DNA of 64,000 nucleotides from Agromyces sp. Root81 (GTDB lineage Bacteria; Actinomycetota; Actinomycetes; Actinomycetales; Microbacteriaceae): contig NZ_LMIR01000002.1 in assembly GCF_001429165.1 (NCBI RefSeq), positions 1,164,593 to 1,228,592 on the forward strand, given 5' to 3'. Each line of letters starts with the position of its first letter. The first letter of the stretch is position 1. Positions 1-8,027 of this stretch are shown piece after piece. The notes beneath the pieces were generated by a model, which did no database searches, had not been told where the DNA came from, and saw only the letters and a program-made list of their open reading frames with translations. A program made the translations under genes and the position numbers.

Positions 1-242
1 GCGCCCATGGTCATGCCGCCGACGGCGACCACGTCGGGCACGTCCTTGATGAGATCGATCATGACCTGTCCGATGAGCGGGGCCACTCGGTGGTCGAGGC
101 TCACCTTGCGGAGGTCCACGTAGTACGTGGCCTTCTTGCCGCTCGTCAGGGTGAAGTCCCCGTGGAACACGGCGTCGGCCGTGATGAAGTCGATCAACTG
201 TGCGCGCACGGCGTCGATGGGCTGAGGCTCTCGGAGGGTCAC
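1..242 (-). CDS. pyrE: Orotate phosphoribosyltransferase, N-terminal part (window edge)
   Basis: This enzyme joins orotate to PRPP in de novo UMP synthesis in the cytoplasm. The 80 visible residues carry the actinobacterial PyrE N-terminus: FHGDFTLTSGKKATYYVDLR, with the substrate-facing TSGKKATYY stretch, then DVVAVGGMTMGA, the start of the Rossmann-like core. The PRPP loop lies outside the window. The start is GTG at 242. A TAGAGT box (249-254, reverse strand) sits 6 nt before it, which fits a leaderless transcript. The gene follows the ThrE-like gene by 9 bp. Confidence 0.9.
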   Translation of the reverse strand, partial: MTLREPQPIDAVRAQLIDFITADAVFHGDFTLTSGKKATYYVDLRKVSLDHRVAPLIGQVMIDLIKDVPDVVAVGGMTMG

Positions 243-251
243 CCGAATACT

Positions 252-1676
252 CTACGACCCGGTTGCCTGAGAGGAAGGGGCGGATTTCTCAGCGAGGGGC
301 GGCGGCACCGGGGCATCCGCTCGCCCTGCAGGCGATGGATCGCGGCGTCGGCCGCCCCAGAACGAGCGGGGCGTGCCCGGCAGGAGGCGGGCCCAGAACG
401 GCGGAGTCTCCTCCTCGGTGAGCGCCGCGGGCACGTCGATGTGGAAGTCGGCGATCTCCTCGGCACCCAGGTGCACGACCCGGTAGAGGGCGGTGCCGAT
501 GAGCACGCCCAGCGCGATCGACATGATCGAGATGAGGGCGTCCGCGAAGTCCTCGTAGCCGCGCGAGGTGCCGATCGCCTCCGTCAGGCCGACGAGACCG
601 GCGGCGCCCGGCACGAGCAGCCAGAACGCCGGGAGGAACGTGAGCTGCGACGGTGCGCCGTGCCGCAGGGTGGCGATCCACAGCACGACGGGCGTCATGG
701 CGAGGGCGCCGATGAACCCGCTCACGGACGCGCCGATCAGCGCGCCGCCGACCACCTGGCCGGAGTAAGCGACGAGCAGCACGAGCAGCACCCAGCCGAA
801 GGTGCGGGGCGGCGCGGAGAAATGCAGGTAGTTGCCGATCGCGAAGAGCAGCACCCCGAACACCGCGGTCCACCACGGGAAGCCGTCGCCCGAGTCGAGC
901 GGCACGTAGGAGGAGCTGCCGACGCCGACGAGCGTGCCCGCCGCCAGGATGCCGAACGCGAGCAGCGAGAGCTGCACGAGCCCGAACACGAGTCGAGAGG
1001 CGCCCGCGAGCATCTGGCCGGCTGCGAGCTCGACGACCGCGGTCGTCAGCACGCCGCCGGGAAGGAAGGTCGCGAGCGGGGCGATGAGCAGCCTGATGGG
1101 GTCGCCCACCGCGAAGTACGGGGCGATGAGGAAGACGGCGGTGGCGCAGGCGAACGCCGCGAACACCGGGAAGACGATCTGCAGCGTCGGCGAGCGCACG
1201 AGCTTGGCGACGCCGATGAACGCGCCGAGCACGAAGGCGACGAGCGCGCCCTCCCACGTCGGCGCGAGCAGGAGCGCGAGCCCCGTGGTCAGCACGGCAT
1301 GGCCGAAAGTGCGCACGACCCAGCCGTGCGACGGCTTCATCGCGCCGATCTCGTTCAGGCGATTGATGCCGTCGAGCGGGGCGATCTCGGCGCGCTCGGC
1401 TGCGTCGATCAGTCGGTAGAGCGCCGCAATCTGGTCGAAGCGGAACGAGGCGTTCACCGAGGACCGGATCGCGACCCTGCCCGAGTCGCCCGCGCCCGTC
1501 TCGATGAGGATCACGGTCGGCAGCACGACGATGTCGGTGTCGTCGCGGCCGTAGGCGCCCGAGATCTTCACGAGCGCGTCGCGGATCTTGTCCGTCGAGT
1601 CGGCGGCCGCGTTCATGCCCTCCGCGAGCCCGAGGAGGAACCTGCGGAGGAGTGCCTGGTCGGCCGCCTCCGCCAT
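252..1676 (-). CDS. ThrE-family threonine/serine exporter-like membrane protein
   Basis: A 474-residue membrane protein with the two-part ThrE layout. A soluble N-terminal stretch (about residues 1-130; EGMNAAADSTDKIRDAL and VVLPTVILIETG are typical) is followed by about ten hydrophobic segments. The family exports threonine and serine in Corynebacterium; the substrate here is inferred. The C-terminus is a Pro/Arg-rich cytosolic tail. The ATG at 1676 shares one base with the stop of the upstream Dcu-type carrier (TGATG), so the two are probably translationally coupled. Pairing an exporter with an aspartate/C4-dicarboxylate carrier and a peptidase suggests amino-acid exchange or overflow. Confidence 0.85.
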   Translation of the reverse strand: MAEAADQALLRRFLLGLAEGMNAAADSTDKIRDALVKISGAYGRDDTDIVVLPTVILIETGAGDSGRVAIRSSVNASFRFDQIAALYRLIDAAERAEIAPLDGINRLNEIGAMKPSHGWVVRTFGHAVLTTGLALLLAPTWEGALVAFVLGAFIGVAKLVRSPTLQIVFPVFAAFACATAVFLIAPYFAVGDPIRLLIAPLATFLPGGVLTTAVVELAAGQMLAGASRLVFGLVQLSLLAFGILAAGTLVGVGSSSYVPLDSGDGFPWWTAVFGVLLFAIGNYLHFSAPPRTFGWVLLVLLVAYSGQVVGGALIGASVSGFIGALAMTPVVLWIATLRHGAPSQLTFLPAFWLLVPGAAGLVGLTEAIGTSRGYEDFADALISIMSIALGVLIGTALYRVVHLGAEEIADFHIDVPAALTEEETPPFWARLLPGTPRSFWGGRRRDPSPAGRADAPVPPPLAEKSAPSSQATGS

Positions 1677-3031
1677 CAGACGATGACGAAGGAGAGCGCC
1701 ACGCCCACGAGGATCGCGACGACGACGTAGACGAGGTTCGGCAGCTGGAACGAGTGGTCGAAGACGAACTTGCCCATCTTGGTCGTGCCGGTCTGGTCGA
1801 AGGCGACCGTCGCGACCTGGCTGCCGTTGGCGGGCAGCGTGTAGATGCCCATCGCCGCCGGCCAGAGCCCGACGAGGAGCGGTGCCGGCAGGCCGATCGT
1901 GATGCCGATCGGCACGATCGCGTTCGTGGCGCTCGACTGGCTCGTCGTGAGCATCGCGACGAGGAAGAGCGCCAGCGCGAAGAGCAGGGCGCCGAGGAAT
2001 GCCGACGACCCGGAGACGAGCGAGCCCAGCCCGTCGACGATGAGCGTGTTGTTCGCGGCGACGAAGGTGTTCGCGAGCCACGCGATGCCGAAGAGGGCGA
2101 TCGCGCCGACCATGCCGGCCGGGAAGGTCGACTGCTTCGGGACATCCGCTGCCTTGACCTTGCAGGTCACGAAGATGAGCGCCGCGATGACGCCCATGAT
2201 GACCTCGATGATGACCGTGATGCTCACGCGCACGGGGTCGCCGTCGTCATTGGTGCCGATCACCGGGCGGAGGCCCTCGAAGAGGCCGAAGAGCACGATC
2301 ACGCCGACGCCGGTGAGGAAGATCGACGCCGAGAGCACGGCGCTGCGCGGCAGCTTCTTGTCGGCGTCGACCACGACGGCGGGCTTGACGAGGTGCTCGG
2401 CGAGACGGCGCTGGAACTCGGGGTCGTCCTCGAGCTCCTTGCCGTGCTTCACCATGACGAGCGCGGCGATCCCGAGGCCCACGATCGAGGCGGGCCACAT
2501 GATGAGCAGGAGCTTGCCGAGGTCCACGCCCTGCGGCGCGAGCAGCACGACCATCGACGCGGTGGCCGCGGAGACCGGGCTGCAGAGGATGCCCACTTGC
2601 GAGGCGACCGCGGAGACCGACAGCGCCCGCTCCGGACGGATCTTCTGCTGGTACGAGACGTCGTAGATGACGGGCAGCAGCGGATAGAAGATGTTGCCGG
2701 TGCCGGCGCCGACCGTGAAGAGGAACGACATCGCAGGCGCCAGGAAGACGACCGACCTCGGCCGCTTCTTGATGACCTTCGACGCGACCGAGACCATCCA
2801 GTCGATGCCGCCGGCCGCCTGCATGACGGATGCCGCGGTGATGACCGTGATGACGATGAACACGGCGTCGACCGGGGCGTTGCCCGGCGCTTCGCCGAAC
2901 ACGAAGACGAGCACCGCGACACCGACGAGGCCCCAGACTCCGAGGCCGATCCCGCTCGTGCGGGTGCCCATGTAGATCGCGAGGATGACGACGATCAGCT
3001 CGGCGACGAGGATCCAGACGTTGTCGTTCAC
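1676..3031 (-). CDS. Dcu-type C4-dicarboxylate/aspartate carrier
   Basis: A 451-residue polytopic inner-membrane carrier. The segment GAGTGNIFYPLLPVIYDVSY, followed by RPERALSVSAVASQVGI and SPVSAATASM, is diagnostic of DcuA/DcuB-type antiporters, which exchange aspartate, fumarate, malate and succinate. The length agrees with the family (about 430-450). The GTG start at 3031 overlaps the peptidase E stop by four bases (GTGA), and the stop is shared with the ThrE-like start, so all three genes form one tightly coupled unit. Aspartate is my preferred substrate because the upstream peptidase releases it; the sequence alone does not prove this. Confidence 0.88.
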   Translation of the reverse strand: MNDNVWILVAELIVVILAIYMGTRTSGIGLGVWGLVGVAVLVFVFGEAPGNAPVDAVFIVITVITAASVMQAAGGIDWMVSVASKVIKKRPRSVVFLAPAMSFLFTVGAGTGNIFYPLLPVIYDVSYQQKIRPERALSVSAVASQVGILCSPVSAATASMVVLLAPQGVDLGKLLLIMWPASIVGLGIAALVMVKHGKELEDDPEFQRRLAEHLVKPAVVVDADKKLPRSAVLSASIFLTGVGVIVLFGLFEGLRPVIGTNDDGDPVRVSITVIIEVIMGVIAALIFVTCKVKAADVPKQSTFPAGMVGAIALFGIAWLANTFVAANNTLIVDGLGSLVSGSSAFLGALLFALALFLVAMLTTSQSSATNAIVPIGITIGLPAPLLVGLWPAAMGIYTLPANGSQVATVAFDQTGTTKMGKFVFDHSFQLPNLVYVVVAILVGVALSFVIV

Positions 3032-3768
3032 GACGAGGGGCCCTTCACGATGGGGCCGGTACTCGCGAGCACCTGAGTCGGGAGCGGCGTCTCGACGATC
3101 CGGCCGTCGATCGCCTCGACCTTGAGGGCGAGCGGGTCCTCGACGGGACTGATCGCGGTGACGAACTCGGAGCCCTCGAAGTGCAGCGACTGGAGGTTGC
3201 CGACGGCGTAGCCCGTGGCCAGCTCGCCGCTGAGGAGCGAGGCGTGGAACAGCGGCTGGCGCTGGTCCTCGGCGTCGTAGTGCGGGCAGAAGCTGCCGTG
3301 CAGGAAGCCGAGGCCCTCGGGCAGCACCTGCAGGGTGGGCCCGTAGCTGTCGGTCGTGCCGCCCTCGAACCAGCAGATGCCGCCGGCGGAGCCGCCGGTG
3401 AAGACCGTGTTCGAGTTCGGGTCCTCCCACATCTCGCGCATGATCTCGTCGAGGCCCTGGCGCTTCCAGACGTCGAGCATGTTGGCGGTGTTGCCGCCGC
3501 CGACATGGATGACGTCGAAGCCCTTCACGAAGCCCGCGAGGTCGTCGACCGCCCGGTGGAAGAGCGGCAGGTGATGCGGTGCGCAGCGATCGGAGTCGTA
3601 CGTCGTGTAGAAGCTCACGATGTACGCGGCGTCATCGCCGGTCGCCGTGCCGACGAAGAGCACGCGTGGGCGCTCCTTGCCCGTGAGCTTCAAGATGTAA
3701 TCGTGCGTCGGGTCGGCCCGACGCTCCATCATCGCCTTGCCTGCGCCGGTCGCGACCACATGCGCCAT
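3028..3768 (-). CDS. Peptidase E-like serine peptidase (family S51)
   Basis: A 246-residue cytoplasmic hydrolase of the S51 (peptidase E/cyanophycinase) family. It has the HVGGGNTANML strand-loop and the nucleophile elbow FTGGSAGGICW, with Ser127 as predicted nucleophile; FLHGSFCPHYD follows, as in aspartyl dipeptidases. Peptidase E cleaves Asp-X dipeptides and cyanophycinase cleaves Asp-Arg polymer; peptidase E is favoured by length and because no cyanophycin synthetase is seen here. I chose the ATG at 3768 because GAGGGGG lies 4-10 nt upstream; an in-frame start further upstream would add ten unsupported residues. The downstream partner is the Dcu-type carrier (GTGA overlap). Confidence 0.85.
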   Translation of the reverse strand: MAHVVATGAGKAMMERRADPTHDYILKLTGKERPRVLFVGTATGDDAAYIVSFYTTYDSDRCAPHHLPLFHRAVDDLAGFVKGFDVIHVGGGNTANMLDVWKRQGLDEIMREMWEDPNSNTVFTGGSAGGICWFEGGTTDSYGPTLQVLPEGLGFLHGSFCPHYDAEDQRQPLFHASLLSGELATGYAVGNLQSLHFEGSEFVTAISPVEDPLALKVEAIDGRIVETPLPTQVLASTGPIVKGPSS

Positions 3769-3794
3769 CGATCCCCCTCGCGTCGTACCCCTGG

Positions 3795-3951
3795 GCACAC
3801 GCTAGCGGCCCTTCGGCACACGCTAGCGGCAGATCGGCGGCGGTGTCGAGCAACACGGCGGCCGTGTCGCAGGGGCTGTCGCAGGGCGTATCCGTGCGCA
3901 TCGGGATCCCCCCATCGCATCCCGATACGCACGAAGAATACGCACGAAGAA
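3795..3951. repeat. Cluster of direct and inverted repeats upstream of the peptidase E gene
   Basis: Three structures are packed into the 259-bp gap before the peptidase E gene. GCACACGCTAGCGGC occurs at 3795-3809 and 3816-3830, exactly 21 bp apart. GTGCGCATCGGGAT (3894-3907) and ATCCCGATACGCAC (3919-3932) are near-perfect inverted arms. TACGCACGAAGAA occurs twice in tandem at 3926-3951. The first pair has the two-helical-turn spacing expected of a regulator site; the inverted pair could be a terminator for the small gene at 4028-4150. No function is proven. Confidence 0.5.
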
Positions 3952-4027
3952 GGGCCGCCCCGCGGGGTGTCCCTCCCCCGCGCGGCGGCCCTGCATCCGG
4001 GGAACGGACCCCCGGGATTCGCGGCTC

Positions 4028-4150
4028 CTAGACGGTGCGCGCGAACGTCTCTCGCGGCTGACGACGGTAGCCGTCACGAGCGGTGACGACGATCGAGCCG
4101 ATGACGGCGACGACGGAAACGGCGCCGAGGAGCACGAAGATGCTGAGCAT
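4028..4150 (-). CDS. Small single-pass membrane protein
   Basis: A 40-residue protein: one hydrophobic helix (residues 2-24) followed by a basic, polar tail beginning ARDGYRRQP. I have the impression that small proteins with a helix plus a DGYRR-type tail recur in Microbacteriaceae; no function is known to me. The start at 4150 is supported by AAAGGATCC, a good ribosome-binding site about 5 nt upstream. The gene lies back to back with the LysR gene. Confidence 0.6.
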   Translation of the reverse strand: MLSIFVLLGAVSVVAVIGSIVVTARDGYRRQPRETFARTV

Positions 4151-4285
4151 GGTGGATCCTTTCGAAGTACGAGCGGGTGATCGAGCGGCCGATGCCCCAT
4201 TGCACGTGTTCGACACCTCAATTGAATCGCGAATGATAGTGCAGCACAAGCTTACGATTCTACAATGAGGATGTAGGCTGGCTAC

Positions 4286-5203
4286 ATGGACGTACGACGA
4301 TTGGACCTCCTGCGAGAGCTCGCGGAACGCGGCAGCGTGACCGCGGTCGCCGAGGCCACCGGCCGCACGCCGTCGGCGGTGTCGCAGCAGCTCAAGGTGC
4401 TCGAACGCGAGGCCGGCATGCCCCTCACCGAGCGCAGCGGCCGCGGCGTCGTGCTGACGAGCGCCGGACACGCCCTCGCCCGCAGCGCGGCCGACGTCGC
4501 GATCGCCCTCGAACGCGCCACCGCCCTGTGGGACGAGTTCCGCAACCACCCGAGCGGCGAGGTCTCGCTCCTCACCTTCCCGACGGTCGGCGCGACGCTC
4601 CTGCCCGCCGTGCTCACCGACCTCGCCGAGGTCGCCGGGCTCGTCGTGCACGCGACCGACCTCGACCCCGAGCTCGCCGAGTTCGCCGACCTCACCTCGG
4701 ACTTCGACATCGTGCTCGCGCACACCATGCCCGGCGTGCTGCCGTGGGGCGGCCGCGGGCTGAAAGCCGTGCCGCTCCTCACCGAGCCGCTCGACATCGG
4801 ACTCCCCGCCGACCACCGTCTCGCCGGGCGGGCGCACCTGACCCCCGCCGACCTCGTCGACGAGACGTGGCTCGGAGTGCCGCCCGGTTTCCCGTTCGAA
4901 CGCATCCTGCACGCGATCGAACAGCAGGCCGGGCAGCGCGCGAAGGTGAGCCAGCGCTTCAGCGACATGCGCATCATCGAGGCGTTCATCGAGGCGGGCC
5001 TCGGCATCGCCTTCGTGCCGCGGTTCACGAGCGGCACCATGCCGGATTCGATCGTCTTGAAGCCGCTGCGCGGCGTGGCATCCGCTCGGCAGATCGTGGC
5101 GCTGGTGCGGCCGGATGTCGCTGAGCGCCTCGCCGTGCGCACGGTGCTCGACGTGCTCGTGGCGCGCGCCTCGCGGCTCGAGCAGGCGCACGCGACGGCC
5201 TGA
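4286..5203 (+). CDS. LysR-family transcriptional regulator
   Basis: A 305-residue regulator with a classical N-terminal winged helix (residues 1-60: RRLDLLRELAERGSVTAVAE and SAVSQQLKVLEREAG) and a C-terminal effector-binding domain with two Rossmann-like lobes. The ending is typical (GLGIAFVPRF). It is encoded divergently from the small membrane protein at 4028-4150 and may control it or the peptidase/Dcu/ThrE unit. TAGGCT at 4274-4279 lies 6 nt before the ATG, so the mRNA is probably leaderless. The effector cannot be told from sequence. Confidence 0.9.
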   Translation: MDVRRLDLLRELAERGSVTAVAEATGRTPSAVSQQLKVLEREAGMPLTERSGRGVVLTSAGHALARSAADVAIALERATALWDEFRNHPSGEVSLLTFPTVGATLLPAVLTDLAEVAGLVVHATDLDPELAEFADLTSDFDIVLAHTMPGVLPWGGRGLKAVPLLTEPLDIGLPADHRLAGRAHLTPADLVDETWLGVPPGFPFERILHAIEQQAGQRAKVSQRFSDMRIIEAFIEAGLGIAFVPRFTSGTMPDSIVLKPLRGVASARQIVALVRPDVAERLAVRTVLDVLVARASRLEQAHATA

Positions 5204-5227
5204 GCCGGCGCACGACGCGCACGCCGC

Positions 5228-5297
5228 GGTTCGGGCACCTCGTGTCTCACTGGACCGCGGATGTCGACGGTCCCCTGCGACACGAGTTGTCCCGAGC
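5228..5297. repeat. 70-bp palindromic element, copy A
   Basis: An imperfect hairpin filling most of the gap between the LysR and enoyl-CoA hydratase genes. Inner arms CTCGTGTCTCACTGGACCG (5239-5257) and its near-complement CGGTCCCCTGCGACACGAG (5268-5286) flank a 10-nt loop containing GTCGA. Outer arms TCGGG and CCCGA extend the pairing. A second copy of the same 70-bp length lies at 22919-22988. Copy number in the genome is unknown. It resembles REP/MITE-like intergenic palindromes rather than a simple terminator, because it has no T-tract. Confidence 0.7.
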
Positions 5298-5318
5298 GTC
5301 GAAGTAGACTCCACGTCC

Positions 5319-6119
5319 ATGAGCGATGACGCGATCCTGTTCGAAGTCGAGGGTGGGCTCGCCCGCCTCACCCTCAACCGCCCGAGCCGGCTGAACGCCG
5401 TCGACCCCGAGGCGATCGGGCGCTGGCAGGCGCTCGCCCATGAGATCGCCGAGCGCGACGACATCGGCGCGGTGCTCTTCGACGCCAACGGCCGCGCGTT
5501 CTGCGCGGGCGGCGACGTGCGCGCGATGTCGGAGCTCGCTGCCGGCGCCGAGGCCGCAGGCACGGAGTCCGCGTCCGCGACGATCACGGCGCTCGCCGAC
5601 GCGATCCACGACGGCCACCGCACGCTCCGCGAGAGCTCCAAGCCGATCGTCGCCGCCGTGCAGGGCCCGGTCGCGGGCGGTGGTCTCGGCTTCATGCTCG
5701 TCGCCGACCTCATCATCGCCTCCGAGCATGCGACGTTCGCGAGCCGGTACGCGGATGTCGCGCTCACGCCCGACTGCGGCGTGAGCACCCTGCTGCCCGA
5801 GGCCGTCGGCACCCGGCGTGCGCTCGAGCTCACGCTGACCTCGAAGACCCTCACCGCCGCGGAGGCGCTGGACTGGGGGCTCGTCACCGAGGTCGTCGCG
5901 CACGACGCGCTCGAGGCGCGGGCACGCGAGATCGCGCAGAGCTGGATCGGCGGAGCGACCGCGGCCTTCGGACAGGCCAAGCGCCTCATGCGTTCCGGGC
6001 TGACCCGCGAATTCCAGGACGCGCTCGACGACGAGGCGCGCACGATCGGCACCGCCTTCGCGACGCCGGAGGCCGCAGCCCGCATCGCGGCCTTCGGGCG
6101 GCCGAGCCGAGCGAGCTAG
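5319..6119 (+). CDS. Enoyl-CoA hydratase/isomerase family protein
   Basis: A 266-residue crotonase-fold protein. It shows the N-terminal ARLTLNRPSRLNAV signature, the first oxyanion-hole loop FCAGGDVRAM and the second glycine-rich loop VAGGGLGFMLVADLIIASE. The catalytic-face segment TPDCGVSTLLPEAVG has the Asp-containing pattern of isomerase-type members more than the paired Glu of strict hydratases, so double-bond isomerisation (PaaG-like) is possible. TAGACT at 5305-5310, 8 nt before the ATG, suggests a near-leaderless transcript. The stop overlaps the convergent thioredoxin-like gene by four bases. Confidence 0.85.
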   Translation: MSDDAILFEVEGGLARLTLNRPSRLNAVDPEAIGRWQALAHEIAERDDIGAVLFDANGRAFCAGGDVRAMSELAAGAEAAGTESASATITALADAIHDGHRTLRESSKPIVAAVQGPVAGGGLGFMLVADLIIASEHATFASRYADVALTPDCGVSTLLPEAVGTRRALELTLTSKTLTAAEALDWGLVTEVVAHDALEARAREIAQSWIGGATAAFGQAKRLMRSGLTREFQDALDDEARTIGTAFATPEAAARIAAFGRPSRAS

Positions 6120-6433
6120 CTGTCGTCCGCCAGCGCCGTGAGCGCCTCGGCGATCTGCTCGACCGTCGGCGCCCCGGCGAGGCCGGTCGGCGTCGGGTAG
6201 ACCCGGCACGCGAGCGAATCGGTCGCGCCGTCGGACGGGAAAAGGTCCCGGCCGTCGACGGCGATCGTCGGCGAGCCCGCGAAGGGGGTCTCGCGAGCCG
6301 CTTCGGGCGTCGTCAGCAGCACGAACTCCACCGCGACCTCGGCGAGCCCGGCCGCGTCGAGCGCCGCCCGGGCGGCAGCCCCCGCCTTCGCGGTGTTCGG
6401 GCAGTCGTCGATGTGGAGGATCTCTACGTGCAC
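6116..6433 (-). CDS. Small thioredoxin-fold protein
   Basis: A 105-residue protein that begins with a thioredoxin-like beta strand and HIDDCPNTAKAG, a position where redoxins carry CxxC; only the first Cys is kept (Cys-Pro-Asn-Thr). The later FAGSPTIAVDGRDLFP contains the cis-Pro-type loop. Alkylmercury-lyase-associated and small thioredoxin-like proteins have this look. It is the last gene of the pyrimidine-catabolism operon and starts with GTG at 6433, just past the dehydrogenase stop. Its role is unknown; a monothiol redox or metal-handling function is possible. Confidence 0.65.
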   Translation of the reverse strand: MHVEILHIDDCPNTAKAGAAARAALDAAGLAEVAVEFVLLTTPEAARETPFAGSPTIAVDGRDLFPSDGATDSLACRVYPTPTGLAGAPTVEQIAEALTALADDS

Positions 6434-6458
6434 GACTCCATTCTCCTCGCCGGGCTGC

Positions 6459-8024
6459 TCAGTCGTGCTGCGGGAACCCCAGGTTCAGCCCGCCGTGGCT
6501 CGGGTCGAGCCAGCGCGAGGTGACCGCCTTCTCCTGCGTGTAGAAGTCGAAGCCGCGCGCGCCGTAGGCCTTGGCGTCGCCGAACAGGGAGTCCTTCCAG
6601 CCGCCGAACGAGTGGTACGCGACCGGCACCGGGATCGGCACGTTGATGCCGATCATGCCGACCGTCACCTCGCGCTGGAACCGCCGAGCCGCCCCGCCGT
6701 CGTTCGTGAAGATCGCCGTGCCATTGCCGTAGGGCGAGGCGTTGATCACGTCCAGCCCCTCCTGGTAGCCGTCGACGCGCACGATGCCGAGCACCGGCCC
6801 GAAGATCTCGTCACGGTAGACGGATGACTCGAGCGACACCTTGTCGACGAGGGTCGGGCCGAGCCAGAACCCGGCGTCGTCCCCGTCGATCGGCGTCTCC
6901 CGGCCGTCGACGACGACCGTCGCCCCGTCGGTCTTCGCCACGTCGAGATAGCCGACGACCTTGTCGCGGTGCTCGCGGGTGATGAGCGGCCCCATGTCGC
7001 AGCCGCGGGTGCCGTCGCCGGTGGTGAGCCGCGACATCCGCTCGCTGATCTTGGCCACCAGCTCGTCGGCGACCGAGTCGACCGCGAGCACGACCGAGAC
7101 GGCCATGCAGCGCTCCCCCGCCGAGCCGAAGCCGGCGTTGACGGCGGCGTCGGCGGCGAGGTCGAGGTCGGCGTCTGGCAGCACGAGCATGTGGTTCTTC
7201 GCGCCGCCGAGCGCCTGCACCCGCTTGCCGTTCGCCGTCGCGGTCGCGTAGATGTACTTCGCGATCGGCGTCGAGCCGACGAACGAGATCGAACGCACCA
7301 CCGGGTGCTCGAGCAGCGCGTCGACCGCCACCTTGTCGCCGTGCACGACGTTCAGCACGCCGTCGGGCAGGCCCGCCTCCTGCATGAGCCGGGCGAGCCA
7401 GATCGCCGCCGACGGGTCCTTCTCGGAGGGCTTCAGCACGACCGTGTTGCCGGTCGCGATCGCGAGCGGGAAGAACCACAGCGGCACCATCGCCGGGAAG
7501 TTGAACGGGCTGATGATGCCGACGACGCCCACGGGCTGCCGCATCGAGTACACGTCGACGCCGGTCGACACGTTCTCGGAGTACTCGCCCTTCGTGTAGC
7601 CCGGCATGGCGCAGGCGAGCTCGACGACCTCGAGTCCGCGGGCGATCTCGCCTGCGGCGTCGGAGAGCACCTTGCCGTGCTCGCTCGTGAGGATCGCGGC
7701 GAGCTCGCCGCTGCGGGCGTTCAGCAGCTCGCGGAACGCGAACATCACCTGCTGGCGCTTGGCGATCGAAGTGTCCCGCCACCCGGGGAACGCCCTGGCT
7801 GCGGCCTGCACCGCGGCGTCGACGTCGTCGGTCGAGGCGAAGCGCACGCGCTTCTGCTCGACGCCGCGAGCCGGGTTGTAGACGGGCCCGCTGCGGGCTC
7901 CGTCACCGGCGACGGATGCCCCGTCGATCCAGTGCTCGATGCTCACGAGTTCGCCGTCGAGCGGCTGGGTCTCGGCGAGCGATGCGGCCTGCGCGGCGCT
8001 CCGGTTCTGGTCTGTCTGGTTCAT
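6459..8024 (-). CDS. mmsA: Methylmalonate/malonate-semialdehyde dehydrogenase (CoA-acylating)
   Basis: A 521-residue aldehyde dehydrogenase of the MmsA/IolA branch. ISPFNFPAMVPLWFFPLAIA and SEKDPSAAIWLARL form the NAD region, and GFGSAGERCMAVSVV carries the catalytic Cys. The usual general-base Glu motif is replaced by LGGAKNHMLV, as expected for CoA-acylating members. In this operon it most likely converts malonate semialdehyde, made from beta-alanine by the adjacent aminotransferase, to acetyl-CoA and CO2. GGAGAGGG precedes the ATG at 8024; the aminotransferase stop is three bases upstream. Confidence 0.92.
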   Translation of the reverse strand: MNQTDQNRSAAQAASLAETQPLDGELVSIEHWIDGASVAGDGARSGPVYNPARGVEQKRVRFASTDDVDAAVQAAARAFPGWRDTSIAKRQQVMFAFRELLNARSGELAAILTSEHGKVLSDAAGEIARGLEVVELACAMPGYTKGEYSENVSTGVDVYSMRQPVGVVGIISPFNFPAMVPLWFFPLAIATGNTVVLKPSEKDPSAAIWLARLMQEAGLPDGVLNVVHGDKVAVDALLEHPVVRSISFVGSTPIAKYIYATATANGKRVQALGGAKNHMLVLPDADLDLAADAAVNAGFGSAGERCMAVSVVLAVDSVADELVAKISERMSRLTTGDGTRGCDMGPLITREHRDKVVGYLDVAKTDGATVVVDGRETPIDGDDAGFWLGPTLVDKVSLESSVYRDEIFGPVLGIVRVDGYQEGLDVINASPYGNGTAIFTNDGGAARRFQREVTVGMIGINVPIPVPVAYHSFGGWKDSLFGDAKAYGARGFDFYTQEKAVTSRWLDPSHGGLNLGFPQHD

Positions 8025-8027
8025 GGG

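Noticed and set aside
90..3076. Long Arg/Glu/Asp-rich rightward reading frames opposite the ThrE, Dcu and peptidase genes
   Set aside because: They are by-products of very high GC on the antisense strand: low-complexity composition, no recognisable domain, while the leftward frames carry clear family motifs.
3028..3768. Cyanophycinase
   Set aside because: No cyanophycin synthetase is seen, there is no signal peptide, and the coupling to an aspartate-type carrier fits peptidase E better; it remains the alternative.
5228..5297. Simple intrinsic terminator of the LysR gene
   Set aside because: No T-tract on either strand, unusually long arms, and a second copy of identical length elsewhere; a dispersed palindrome explains it better.
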